From contig NZ_CP042326.1 in NCBI RefSeq assembly GCF_007904085.1, forward strand, positions 3,038,001 to 3,102,000: DNA of 64,000 nucleotides, in the 5' to 3' direction. The notes beneath the pieces were generated by a model that was not told the origin of the DNA, made no database searches, and saw nothing but the letters and a program-made list of their open reading frames with translations. Source of the stretch: Euhalothece natronophila Z-M001. Its GTDB lineage: Bacteria; Cyanobacteriota; Cyanobacteriia; Cyanobacteriales; Rubidibacteraceae. Shown in pieces: positions 9,076 to 16,644 of this stretch (the stretch's first letter is position 1; every line of letters begins with the position of its first letter). Made by a program: the position numbers and the translations under genes.

Positions 9076-9714
9076 TCAAGATTCACTTTCCGATTGATGA
9101 TCAAGATTCAATTGAAGTTCACTTAGCTTTGTCGCTAGGGTTTGACTTTGTTCAGTTTGAAATTGAACCAGACTCTCTAGGAGTTGAGTCACTTGTTTAA
9201 GATATCGTTGTAATTCCTCAACCTGTTCTGTAGTAGAGAACTTTTGATTGATTTCCGATTCTAAGCGCGATCGCGCTTCCTCTAATTCTTGCTGTTTTTG
9301 TTCAAGATGTTCTTGCTTCTCTACAATTGTCTCTACTTGATTGAGAATAGAGGTTTTTGCTTTTAGAGAATCAGTATCTTGAATTTGCTGCTGTTTAAAA
9401 CTTTGCAGAGACTGTTCAATCTCTTCCGCTTTTTGCTTCACTTGCCAAAGCAGAATTTGTTGATTTTCTTGTTCACTTTGAGTGCTTTGGATTAAACTTT
9501 CTAAATGGCTAAGTTGATGATGTTGAGAGCGTTGATCTTTTCGGCGATTGAATTTATTAACAACCAGCGCGATCGCGATCGGAACTAATCCCCAGGCTAT
9601 GTGCTGAGTGCTAACTGCAATAATTGTCCCCGCAATCAGGACAATCAGTAAAACATTTTCTCCCTGCTCTCTTATCAACTTTTTTTTAGAACCTATTGAA
9701 GCTTTCATGACCAA
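9076..9714 (-). CDS. Coiled-coil membrane protein of unknown function
   Basis: 212 aa. Two adjacent hydrophobic helices at about residues 20-35 and 39-52 make a short membrane hairpin; the rest, residues 60-205, is a Gln/Glu/Leu-rich coiled coil. The pattern resembles cyanobacterial proteins annotated only as hypothetical. It ends 18 bp after the PRC-barrel gene on the same strand, so the two are probably one transcript. A ATG-like start two codons in (MKAS) is also possible. No enzymatic motif. Confidence 0.65.
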   Translation of the reverse strand: MVMKASIGSKKKLIREQGENVLLIVLIAGTIIAVSTQHIAWGLVPIAIALVVNKFNRRKDQRSQHHQLSHLESLIQSTQSEQENQQILLWQVKQKAEEIEQSLQSFKQQQIQDTDSLKAKTSILNQVETIVEKQEHLEQKQQELEEARSRLESEINQKFSTTEQVEELQRYLKQVTQLLESLVQFQTEQSQTLATKLSELQLNLDHQSESES

Positions 9715-9732
9715 ATTTGCTTAGCAGCATAG

Positions 9733-10731
9733 TTAGTTAAACTCTTCATATTCAGGCTCTTTTTCCTTCTCCTTCTCTTTACTTTTTTCCTTCTCAGGCA
9801 GATTGACTTTTGGCGGAACATAACTATCGTCCTCATCTTTCCAAACGTCTTCTTCCATATCATCCTCCTCTTCAAAAGAGGTTAAAGGTTCGGGTTCATA
9901 AGAAGCCTCTTCATCTCCCCAGTTATCCTCTTCTAGCACAGCTTCTTGATAGCGAATAGACTCTTCCTCACGACGAGGGAGAGGTTCAGGTTCTTCCCAC
10001 TCTTCCTCTGTCCATGCTTCTTCATAAACTGGCTCACGAATAGGTTCGCGAGTTTCTCGGCGTTCTTCTCGCATTGGGGGGCGTTCTTCACGTTCTGGTT
10101 CACGTTCAGGTAAACCCGTTCCTAACTGATTCTCGGGACGCGCAGTAGGAGGCGTATAATATAAGTCGTCGTCGTCTTTTTCCCAGGGGGCTCTGCCAAT
10201 GCCTAATCTTTCTAAAATTCCGACAGTCAGTTGGGTAAGACGTTCTTCTGCGCCCTCAAACACAATAATTCGATTGGGACCACTGCTAACAATTTCTTCA
10301 ATGGGAAGTTCATAGGTACTCAGAACCTGATCAGGAATTTGTGGATATCCCCAAGAAGCAATAATTAAAGAGGAAACTTTACCATCCTCCATATTAAATT
10401 GAAAATCACGCACCCGCCCCAACATTTCTCCGTCTTCAGTAATCACCTCACAATTGATCAAAGCGCTGAGGGCTTCAATTTCAACATCCTCAATAACTTC
10501 TTCATTTTCTACGAGAATAACATCACCACTTTGAGTAATATCTTCTAAATACATATAGCGTGGCATACCTGCCACAGATATCAAGTTATCGCGTAACCCT
10601 AGCGCGACCACCTCACGGCGGTCAATATCCACTAACATTTCTTTAACCACCCCGAGACGCTTGCCACTATTACGGGTGATAACTTGGGTATTAATAACTT
10701 CAGAGCGTAAACGATTGAATTCACTTGTCAT
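9733..10731 (-). CDS. PRC-barrel domain protein with acidic tail
   Basis: 332 aa. Two PRC-barrel units lie in tandem at about residues 5-85 (RLGVVKEMLVDIDRREVVAL) and 90-170 (MLGRVRDFQFNMEDGKVSSL). After residue 190 the protein is a low-complexity tail dominated by Glu, Asp, Arg and Pro, ending in a Lys/Glu run. PRC-barrels in bacteria bind RNA or proteins at the ribosome, cell-division machinery or photosynthetic complexes; which applies here is not visible. The neighbour just downstream is a coiled-coil membrane protein, which could be a partner. Confidence 0.8.
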   Translation of the reverse strand: MTSEFNRLRSEVINTQVITRNSGKRLGVVKEMLVDIDRREVVALGLRDNLISVAGMPRYMYLEDITQSGDVILVENEEVIEDVEIEALSALINCEVITEDGEMLGRVRDFQFNMEDGKVSSLIIASWGYPQIPDQVLSTYELPIEEIVSSGPNRIIVFEGAEERLTQLTVGILERLGIGRAPWEKDDDDLYYTPPTARPENQLGTGLPEREPEREERPPMREERRETREPIREPVYEEAWTEEEWEEPEPLPRREEESIRYQEAVLEEDNWGDEEASYEPEPLTSFEEEDDMEEDVWKDEDDSYVPPKVNLPEKEKSKEKEKEKEPEYEEFN

Positions 10732-10910
10732 TGTTTTGTTCTGCTAATCCTTGATCTCGCAGCTTATTTTAATAATTCAGTTAGTCTTAGATTGATTAGA
10801 GGAGCGGGTTAACTCCATCTTGATATCCTATCTTATCGTACACAAAAGTAAGGAGAGAAAATCCCTGTCCTATCTCCAATTGAGATGGACAGGTTAAGGC
10901 AGTTTCCTCT

Positions 10911-12071
10911 TTAATATTCGGGGACAGAAGAATCAACTTCTTGACTCCAAGCGCGAATTCCCCCTTTCAAGTTTGTACCTTCAATACCCGCTTCTTTTAG
11001 CATTCGTAGGGCTTTTGCTGAACGTCCCCCCATTTTGCAGTGGGCAATTAGGCGATGACCATTCATTAACTCTTTAACTTTTTCGACACCGTTTCCTTCT
11101 TCAATTTCAGGAAGGGGAATTAAAGTAGCCCCTGGAATTTTAGCAATTTCGTATTCATTGGGGTTACGAACATCAATGAGAACATAATCCTTTGCCCCTT
11201 GATCCATGAGTTGCTTTAACTCCTGCACTGTCATTTCAGGAACATCTGTTTCTTCTTCCTGCATTTGTGGAATGCCACAGAACTGTTCATAGTCAATCAG
11301 TTCTTTAATTTCAGGACGTTCTGGGTTACGACGCAGTTTTAATTCCCGAAAGCTCATGGTCTGAGCATTATAAAGCAATAAACGCCCACTGAGGGTAGTA
11401 TCCATGCCCAGAATTACTTTAATTGTTTCTGTAGCCTGAATTGATCCAATTACACCACATAAAACGCCTAAAACGCCACCTTCCGCGCAGGAGGGAACCA
11501 TTCCGGGTGGCGGGGGTTCAGGAAAGACATCACGATAGTTGGGCCCTTCTTGATAATTAAAAACGCTAGCTTGCCCTTCAAAACGGAAAATTGATCCATA
11601 AACATTGGGTTTCCCTAACAAGACACAAGCATCATTAACCAGATAGCGTGTTGGGAAATTATCAGTTCCATCTACCACCACATCGTAGGGTTTCAGGATA
11701 TCAAGGGCATTTTCGGAAGTAATACGAGTATTATGAAGGTCAACTTGACAAAAAGGATTAATGTCAAGAATCCGTTGTTTGGCTGATTCTAGTTTCGGTT
11801 TTCCTACTTGGGCTGTTCCGTGGATCACTTGACGTTGCAGGTTAGAACTATCTACCACGTCAAAATCGACAATTCCAATACGCCCCACACCAGCAGCGGC
11901 TAAGTATAATAAGAGAGGAGAACCAAGTCCACCAGTGCCAATACAAGCGACGCTGGCAGCTTTGAGGCGCTTTTGCCCTTCTAATCCTACTTCTGGCAGG
12001 ATAATATGACGGGAGTAGCGTTCGTATTCGTCTTTATTGAGTTCGATTTCTTCTAGATTTGGATTAAGCAT
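10911..12071 (-). CDS. moeB: MoeB/ThiF-type adenylyltransferase fused to rhodanese
   Basis: 386 aa. Residues about 15-260 are an E1-like ThiF/MoeB domain: RYSRHIILPEVGLEGQ, the ATP loop GTGGLGSPLLLYLAAAGVG, the DGTDNFPTRYLVND block and PSCAEGGVLGVL. Residues about 285-380 are a rhodanese domain with the active-site loop HCKMGGRS. Such fusions activate small ubiquitin-fold sulfur carriers (MoaD, ThiS) by adenylation and hand on sulfur, serving molybdopterin or thiamine synthesis. The paired CxxC zinc motifs of E. coli MoeB are not evident. The next gene upstream on the same strand is a JAMM peptidase, a known companion of sulfur carriers. The gene is ended by ATT-rich spacer. Confidence 0.9.
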   Translation of the reverse strand: MLNPNLEEIELNKDEYERYSRHIILPEVGLEGQKRLKAASVACIGTGGLGSPLLLYLAAAGVGRIGIVDFDVVDSSNLQRQVIHGTAQVGKPKLESAKQRILDINPFCQVDLHNTRITSENALDILKPYDVVVDGTDNFPTRYLVNDACVLLGKPNVYGSIFRFEGQASVFNYQEGPNYRDVFPEPPPPGMVPSCAEGGVLGVLCGVIGSIQATETIKVILGMDTTLSGRLLLYNAQTMSFRELKLRRNPERPEIKELIDYEQFCGIPQMQEEETDVPEMTVQELKQLMDQGAKDYVLIDVRNPNEYEIAKIPGATLIPLPEIEEGNGVEKVKELMNGHRLIAHCKMGGRSAKALRMLKEAGIEGTNLKGGIRAWSQEVDSSVPEY

Positions 12072-12209
12072 AACTGTCTCACGTCTGTGAGGATAATGTG
12101 CTGATTGGTTATTTACTATTTTGCTACGGGAAATGAGAAGCGACGATTCAATTAATAAGTAGCGTCACCCTGAAATAACGGTGCAACCCTCTAGGGTAAG
12201 TGTTGATGT

Positions 12210-12701
12210 TCAATTATGGCAACCTTCTGTTACAATTATTTTTTCTTCTTGGAATTGTTGTTGATCATCTAAGCGCCAGCTACGACAATCTACTACTGTT
12301 CCTTCTTCAACAGACATAATAATATAGGAGTAGGTGTCCCACGCGATCGCGCGATCGAACTCTGAAGGATAAGCACTCTGATCGGGATGAGAATGATAAA
12401 TCCCTACAATGTCTAAGTTATTCTCACGAGCATACTTTTGGGCTTTTAAAAGCACTGCCGGATCAATGGTAAAGCGATCACGCCGACTAGCTGTTTTTTG
12501 TTTTTTGGAGGAAGGAACAGCGGAAAATAATTCTTCTGATGAAGATTCCCAAACATTTTCAGTTTTCCACACCTCTACAATCACGATTTCTCCATTTTCC
12601 TCAAATTGTCCTAATAAAATGCCACAGCATTCTTCTGGATAAGCCTTTTGAGCGTGATCATAAAATTTTTCTTGTTTTTTTTGTGTTAGTTTAAGCACCA
12701 T
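12210..12701 (-). CDS. JAMM/MPN (Mov34) family metallopeptidase
   Basis: 163 aa. The JAB1/MPN zinc motif is complete: Glu23/24 in PEECCGILLG, His103-Ser-His105-Pro, then Ser113-x-x-Asp116 (HSHPDQSAYPSEFD). Bacterial members of this size (M67 type, Mec-like) cleave residues off the C-terminus of ubiquitin-fold sulfur carriers or remove such proteins from targets. It lies 138 bp upstream of the MoeB/rhodanese gene on the same strand, which supports a role in sulfur-carrier maturation. Cytoplasmic; substrate unknown. It is divergent from the DUF4870 gene. Confidence 0.88.
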   Translation of the reverse strand: MVLKLTQKKQEKFYDHAQKAYPEECCGILLGQFEENGEIVIVEVWKTENVWESSSEELFSAVPSSKKQKTASRRDRFTIDPAVLLKAQKYARENNLDIVGIYHSHPDQSAYPSEFDRAIAWDTYSYIIMSVEEGTVVDCRSWRLDDQQQFQEEKIIVTEGCHN

Positions 12702-12747
12702 AATACTTTTTAATTAGTAGTTGATGATCTTCAAGAAAGGAGTCATT

Positions 12748-13209
12748 TTGACTAATATCTCCGAGGAAGAAGTAAAGTGGGCAATGACTTGCCATTTAGC
12801 AGGGTTAGTGTGGATTCCTCTTTATTGGTTGCAGTTTCCCTTACCTTTAGTGAATGTGGTTATTCCGACGCTAATTTGGTTATTCAAGCGAGAAAACTCA
12901 GAATATATTGATTTTCAAGGCAGAGAAGCTCTCAATTTTCAAATTACTGTAGTTTTGTATAGCATTGTTTTATTTACCGTCGGCATCATTGGATTTTTTA
13001 TTTATTTAGCCATGTTTGGAGCAGATGTGGAAGATTCTATTGGCGCGATCGCGCTTTTGACAAGGGGAATTAATCAAACACAACGCATTGTTTCTATTTT
13101 AATGATGCTTTTCAGTTTAGCCTTTGCTCTAACCGCAGCTGTGAAAACTAAAAAGGGAAATTTTTATTTCTATCCCTTTACTATTCGTGTTTTTCGAGCC
13201 TCTAGCTAA
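12748..13209 (+). CDS. DUF4870 family membrane protein
   Basis: 153 aa if translation begins at TTG 12748, which sits 5 bases after AAAGGAG (12736-12742); the frame is open from 12721, but the earlier TTG and ATG lack such a site. Three to four membrane helices are visible (about residues 10-45, 70-95, 118-140), with the family hallmark FQGREALNFQ before the central helix. DUF4870 proteins are small membrane proteins of unknown role found in many bacteria. Divergent from the JAMM gene. Confidence 0.8.
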   Translation: MTNISEEEVKWAMTCHLAGLVWIPLYWLQFPLPLVNVVIPTLIWLFKRENSEYIDFQGREALNFQITVVLYSIVLFTVGIIGFFIYLAMFGADVEDSIGAIALLTRGINQTQRIVSILMMLFSLAFALTAAVKTKKGNFYFYPFTIRVFRASS

Positions 13210-13215
13210 TAAAAA

Positions 13216-13289
13216 TCGGAGCGGCGGGATTTGAACCCACGACCCCCACTACCCCAAAGTGGTGCGCTACCAAGCTGCGCTACGCCCCG
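13216..13289 (-). tRNA. tRNA-Pro(GGG)
   Basis: On the minus strand the sequence folds as a full cloverleaf: acceptor CGGGGCG/CGCTCCG with A73, D arm GCGC-GCGC, anticodon stem CCACT/AGTGG around the loop TTGGGGT, and T arm GTGGG-TTCAAAT-CCCGC. The anticodon is GGG, reading proline codons CCC and CCU. CCA is not encoded. Confidence 0.95.
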
Positions 13290-13341
13290 AACTATTCACA
13301 GTCTGTTATAGTAACTGATTTTGAAAAAAATTGCAACTCTA

Positions 13342-13704
13342 TTAGGGAGAAAAAGTTTTCACTGCAGTAATTAACTCTTTTACGGCATTTTCTGACCAGT
13401 TTCCTTCCGCACGTCGAGAAGTCTGTAAAATAAGTCTGATCGAGAAGTTATCGGGATAGCCTTCTGCTTCTAGCCAAAGCGTATCAGATTCAGCTTCACA
13501 AGCAATTCTTTCTTCGTCCATTAACTCGTTTTTCATCTCTGCCATGGTTTTAGCCAGTTGCAATAAGAGGCGGCAAAAATCCACAAATTCTGATTCTGTC
13601 AGTTCAAATGCCCAGTTGTCTGTTCCTACTAATCCCTTATATTGGGTTTCATAAGGATTCCAGCCCAATCGCCATCCTTCCCCTTTTTTCAAAATCCGAT
13701 CCAT
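13342..13704 (-). CDS. DUF1818 family protein
   Basis: 120 aa. The N-terminus MDRILKKGEGWRLGWNP and the WAFELTESEFVDFCRLLLQL block are typical of DUF1818, a small soluble family conserved in cyanobacteria and plastids with an alpha/beta fold related to whirly-type proteins. No catalytic residues are evident and the role is unknown. Divergent from the alpha/beta hydrolase with a 65-bp spacer. Confidence 0.85.
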   Translation of the reverse strand: MDRILKKGEGWRLGWNPYETQYKGLVGTDNWAFELTESEFVDFCRLLLQLAKTMAEMKNELMDEERIACEAESDTLWLEAEGYPDNFSIRLILQTSRRAEGNWSENAVKELITAVKTFSP

Positions 13705-13769
13705 AAGGATGTTACTAATTTCGGAACTGAGTTGTTACAACTAAAGAGTAACGTCTTACAGTTGTTTTT

Positions 13770-14648
13770 ATGGTTAAAACGTTTTCTTATTCCACTCAAT
13801 TTTATCAGTGGCAGTATCAGGGTCGTGACTTTCGCATTGCTTATGATGTTAGAGGAGAAGGGTCTCCTGTTTTATTGCTTCCAGCTTTTAGCACCGTTTC
13901 TACCCGTGAGGAAATGTTGGGGATAGCAGAGGTTCTCGCTTCTGATTTTCAGGTAGTTACTCTCGACTGGCTTGGGTTTGGTGAGTCAGATCGTCCGAAT
14001 CTAAACTATGCGCGATCGCTGTATGAAGAACTTGCCAAAGATTTTATCCAAAGTCAGTTTGAGCAACCCATTTCCGTCGTAGCCGCGGGTCATGCTGCAG
14101 GATACGCGATGCAAGTAGCTCATCGGTTTCCCTCTTTATGCTCAAAAATGGTACTAATTGCCCCCACTTGGAAAGGGCCATTAAGAGCGATGGGGCTTCC
14201 TTCGCCAGTGGCAGCAGGGATTAAAAATTTAGTGCGCTCACCTGGGCTTGGTCAAACTCTCTATGCCCTAAATACAACCCCTCAATTTTTAGAGTTTATG
14301 TATCGTCGCCACGTTTATACGAACCCAGAACGACTAACGCCTGAGTTTATGGCGCAAAAACATGAGATAACCCAAAAATCAGGGGCGCGACACGCACCAG
14401 CAGCGTTTGTTACGGGAGCGTTAGATCCCATGAGTAATCACGAAGAATTTCTTAATGTGGCTCGTTCTTTGAATATTCCGATGAAAATTATTATTGGGGA
14501 GGATTCTCCGCCGAAATCAAAAGCAGAAATGGAGTCTTTGAAAGGACTTCCCAATATTGAAACTGTCCATCTTCCCGGTTCTTTGGGAATGCATGAGGAA
14601 TATGCGTCTCCGTTGGGAAAAACTGCCAAACTATTTTTAAGCCAGTGA
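13770..14648 (+). CDS. Alpha/beta-fold hydrolase relative lacking the nucleophile
   Basis: 292 aa with the alpha/beta-hydrolase layout: a beta strand and oxyanion region near VLLLPAFSTVS (34-44), TLDWLGFGESDRP (64-76), the nucleophile elbow at 107-111 and a C-terminal LPGSLGMHEEYA with the His position. The elbow reads GHAAG, so residue 109 is Ala where the family has Ser. Without it ordinary esterase chemistry is not possible; the protein may bind a ligand or use other chemistry. The fold and Asp/His side look intact. Its stop is 4 bp from the end of the convergent SmtB-like gene. Confidence 0.8.
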   Translation: MVKTFSYSTQFYQWQYQGRDFRIAYDVRGEGSPVLLLPAFSTVSTREEMLGIAEVLASDFQVVTLDWLGFGESDRPNLNYARSLYEELAKDFIQSQFEQPISVVAAGHAAGYAMQVAHRFPSLCSKMVLIAPTWKGPLRAMGLPSPVAAGIKNLVRSPGLGQTLYALNTTPQFLEFMYRRHVYTNPERLTPEFMAQKHEITQKSGARHAPAAFVTGALDPMSNHEEFLNVARSLNIPMKIIIGEDSPPKSKAEMESLKGLPNIETVHLPGSLGMHEEYASPLGKTAKLFLSQ

Positions 14649-14652
14649 TTAC

Positions 14653-15033
14653 CTAACTACATTTACCATCTAAGTGGTCAGCAACGGCTTGATATAACTC
14701 TAGAACATGATGGTCAGCAAGATGATAAAAGACTTTCCGACCTCGCTTCTGATATCCCACAAGACGCATCGTGCGTAAGTTTCGCAATTGGTGAGACACA
14801 GCTGATTCACTCATGTTCAAACTTGCTGCTAGGTCACAGACACAGAGTTCCTGTTTTGCCAGTAATGATAAGATTCTTAGGCGATTGGGATCTCCTAAAA
14901 AACTAAAAAATTCTGCCATTCGTTGAGCTTTTTCAACGGGAAGTACAGTTTCTAAATATTGGCTGAGTTTTTCGGATTGTGAAGGGTGAGTTACTTCACA
15001 GGAGGGAACGTCTGATGATACTTGAGCAGTCAT
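14653..15033 (-). CDS. ArsR/SmtB-family metal-sensing repressor
   Basis: 126 aa. A winged helix lies at about residues 38-110, with the metal-box helix ELCVCDLAAS and recognition helix SESAVSHQLRNLR. The C-terminal helix DHHVLELYQAVADHLDGKC carries the Asp/His/Glu/His set of the alpha-5 zinc site seen in SmtB and ZiaR, so a Zn(II) sensor of that type is likely. Such repressors leave their operator when zinc binds. It is divergent from the ferredoxin-like gene (154-bp spacer), the place where an operator would be expected, though no clear 12-2-12 repeat was found. Its target may also be elsewhere. Confidence 0.88.
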   Translation of the reverse strand: MTAQVSSDVPSCEVTHPSQSEKLSQYLETVLPVEKAQRMAEFFSFLGDPNRLRILSLLAKQELCVCDLAASLNMSESAVSHQLRNLRTMRLVGYQKRGRKVFYHLADHHVLELYQAVADHLDGKCS

Positions 15034-15151
15034 ACTATAAAGTTTTTATGGTTAGTTAGCAAGGCTTCCTTACATTTTAGCCGTTGAAAGGATTGAGTGT
15101 TTCTACTTCTTGCAAATCTTTCTCTATTTTGTCATCCTAGAAGTAATAAGT

Positions 15152-15166
15152 TGAGAATTATTTGCA
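15152..15166 (+). promoter_or_regulatory. Possible Fur/Zur-type 7-1-7 box
   Basis: TGAGAATTATTTGCA is a 7-1-7 imperfect inverted repeat close to the Fur-family consensus TGATAATnATTATCA (five of seven positions symmetric). It lies 21 bases before the GTG start of the ferredoxin-like gene and within the divergent spacer with the SmtB-like repressor. AT-rich spacers give such matches by chance, so this is a weak call. Confidence 0.3.
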
Positions 15167-15187
15167 TTTTAGCTAACGGAGACTGAC

Positions 15188-15778
15188 GTGAGTGGCAGTA
15201 AAAAAGAGGTAAGGAAGTTTGTCTTAGAAGGGCGGTTTCTCAATACAGTGGGGAAATCAACATCAAAGCCCAAATATATGCGCTTGGCAACAGCAGAAGG
15301 GGAACAACTACTTAAAATTAGTAAAGCCTTGCGTCCACTAATCATGCAAAATCATTTAGAGGTGGGCAGCTGGATAACTGTTTCTGGAAAGGAAACTTAC
15401 AAACCCAAAAAGGGCAAACGAAAAAGAAAAATCAAAACCATTGATTCTCACCCGACTTTAGCAAGTTCTCCACAGTCTCCCTTATTGGAAGGAAAGGTCA
15501 AAGCTAAACCGAAAAAAGAGAAGAAGAAGGAAAGTATTTTAGTGTGTCAAAAGTCTTCTTGCTGTAAACGTGGTGGGAAGGCAGTTTATCAGGCGGCAAA
15601 AGAAACGGTGGCAAAACATGAACTGCGCGATCGCGTTCAGGTTAAACCTACTGGCTGTATGGGAAAATGCAAAAAAGGTCCTTGTTTAGTAATGCAACAA
15701 GATAAATCTCGCTATGTTGGGATTAAACCTGAAGAAGTCCCTGATATAATTGCTCAACGTTATATAGCAGTGGCTTAG
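15188..15778 (+). CDS. (2Fe-2S) thioredoxin-like ferredoxin domain protein
   Basis: 196 aa from a GTG start preceded by ACGGAG. Residues about 115-190 form a thioredoxin-like [2Fe-2S] domain, with ligands in the order CQKSSC and, 35 residues on, GCMGKC, as in NuoE-type and Shethna-type ferredoxins. The first 90 residues (VLEGRFLNTVGKSTSKPKYMRL) look like a beta-rich domain often seen joined to this one in cyanobacteria, followed by a Lys-rich linker. It is likely a soluble electron carrier; the partner is unknown. It converges on curT with a shared terminator. Confidence 0.8.
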   Translation: MSGSKKEVRKFVLEGRFLNTVGKSTSKPKYMRLATAEGEQLLKISKALRPLIMQNHLEVGSWITVSGKETYKPKKGKRKRKIKTIDSHPTLASSPQSPLLEGKVKAKPKKEKKKESILVCQKSSCCKRGGKAVYQAAKETVAKHELRDRVQVKPTGCMGKCKKGPCLVMQQDKSRYVGIKPEEVPDIIAQRYIAVA

Positions 15779-15781
15779 TGA

Positions 15782-15830
15782 TCAAAAAACTCCCTCGCAC
15801 CAACTGATGAGCAAGTTACGAGGGAGTTGC
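15782..15830. terminator. Bidirectional terminator between convergent genes
   Basis: A perfect 10-bp stem, AACTCCCTCG at 15788-15797 and CGAGGGAGTT at 15819-15828, with a 21-base loop. On the minus strand it is followed by six T, so it suits the curT transcript best, and may also stop the ferredoxin gene. Confidence 0.65.
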
Positions 15831-15847
15831 TTATTAGAAAGCTGAAG

Positions 15848-16267
15848 TTAAGATTTATTTGCGTTATTGCCAACTACTTGCGCTTTCAGGTTATTAAATT
15901 CTGAGAATAGTTCCTGACGAGTGGAAGCCCGTAGCAGGTAGCGATAAATAAACCAGCCTGTATAACCTAGCCCTACCAGTTCAAAAATTGGCGATAATAA
16001 GGGAATGCCGTTAATTGCACCGAGAACAGCAAATGTAACCTTAACGGTAATAAAGGCAACAATAAAGAGTAAAATGACGAGCAGAGGTTGCTGATAATCC
16101 GCGAAAAATTGCCCAATGTAGTTAGGAAGTTTGGAGATGACATCCACTACTGGTTGCAGTTGCTGTTGCCATTCTGGCTGACTACTTGCCGGAGCAAGTT
16201 CACCTCCCGTTTCAGGGTTAATCTCGCTTTGAGTTTGTTTTTCTTGAGTTTCTGTTGATTGTTCCAT
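15848..16267 (-). CDS. curT: CAAD/CURT1-type thylakoid membrane protein
   Basis: 139 aa from ATG 16267, chosen over a GTG nine bases earlier because GGAAG sits 8 bases before the ATG. After a charged, Gln/Glu-rich N-terminus come two membrane helices (about 58-83 and 93-113 of the protein) and a C-terminal amphipathic helix, the layout of the CAAD/CURT1 domain that bends thylakoid membranes at their margins. The segments YQQPLLVILLF and GLGYTGWFIYRYLL are typical. In cyanobacteria this protein shapes thylakoid edges and photosystem II assembly sites. Confidence 0.85.
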   Translation of the reverse strand: MEQSTETQEKQTQSEINPETGGELAPASSQPEWQQQLQPVVDVISKLPNYIGQFFADYQQPLLVILLFIVAFITVKVTFAVLGAINGIPLLSPIFELVGLGYTGWFIYRYLLRASTRQELFSEFNNLKAQVVGNNANKS

Positions 16268-16506
16268 GATTAACACTTCCTTCTCTATTAATAACTTTTC
16301 CTTAAATTTTACCCTTTACGAGGGTCTTAATTCTGTAGGAATTAAAATGATTTAGCAACTTGAGCAGCTAAAACTATCGTGAACTACCCCAACTAAACTT
16401 ATGTATTAGTCAGCGTAGTTTACTCCCATTGTCTATCTAAGTAGCGCAAGAGGATGCTCACGCTTTGCCCTGCCCCGTTATAGCAGTCAGGCGCGGGCGG
16501 GTAGAT

Positions 16507-16547
16507 GGGGCTTTCAAGGGGGCGAATGCGATTCGCCCCACAGCCCC
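16507..16547. repeat. Left nested hairpin of the tnpB element
   Basis: GGGGCT (16507-16512) and AGCCCC (16542-16547) enclose an exact palindrome at 16519-16539, whose arms are GGGGCGAAT and ATTCGCCCC around GCG. A structure of the same build lies at the other side of tnpB, 17874-17914. The rest of the 370-bp spacer between curT and tnpB shows no gene; a GC-rich tract at 16440-16510 probably belongs to the element's left end. Confidence 0.55.
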
Positions 16548-16644
16548 TCATGAATTGCGCCAAAAAACTCCGTCAGAAGATCGTTACACGAGTTGTAAAT
16601 TGTGTATAAACGGTTAAACTGGAATTATTAAAGTTCAAAATCCA

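Noticed and set aside
13216-13289. tRNA-Pro as an attachment site for an integrated element
   Set aside because: No integrase gene or direct repeat of the tRNA end was found nearby; the same applies to tRNA-Leu at 53629.
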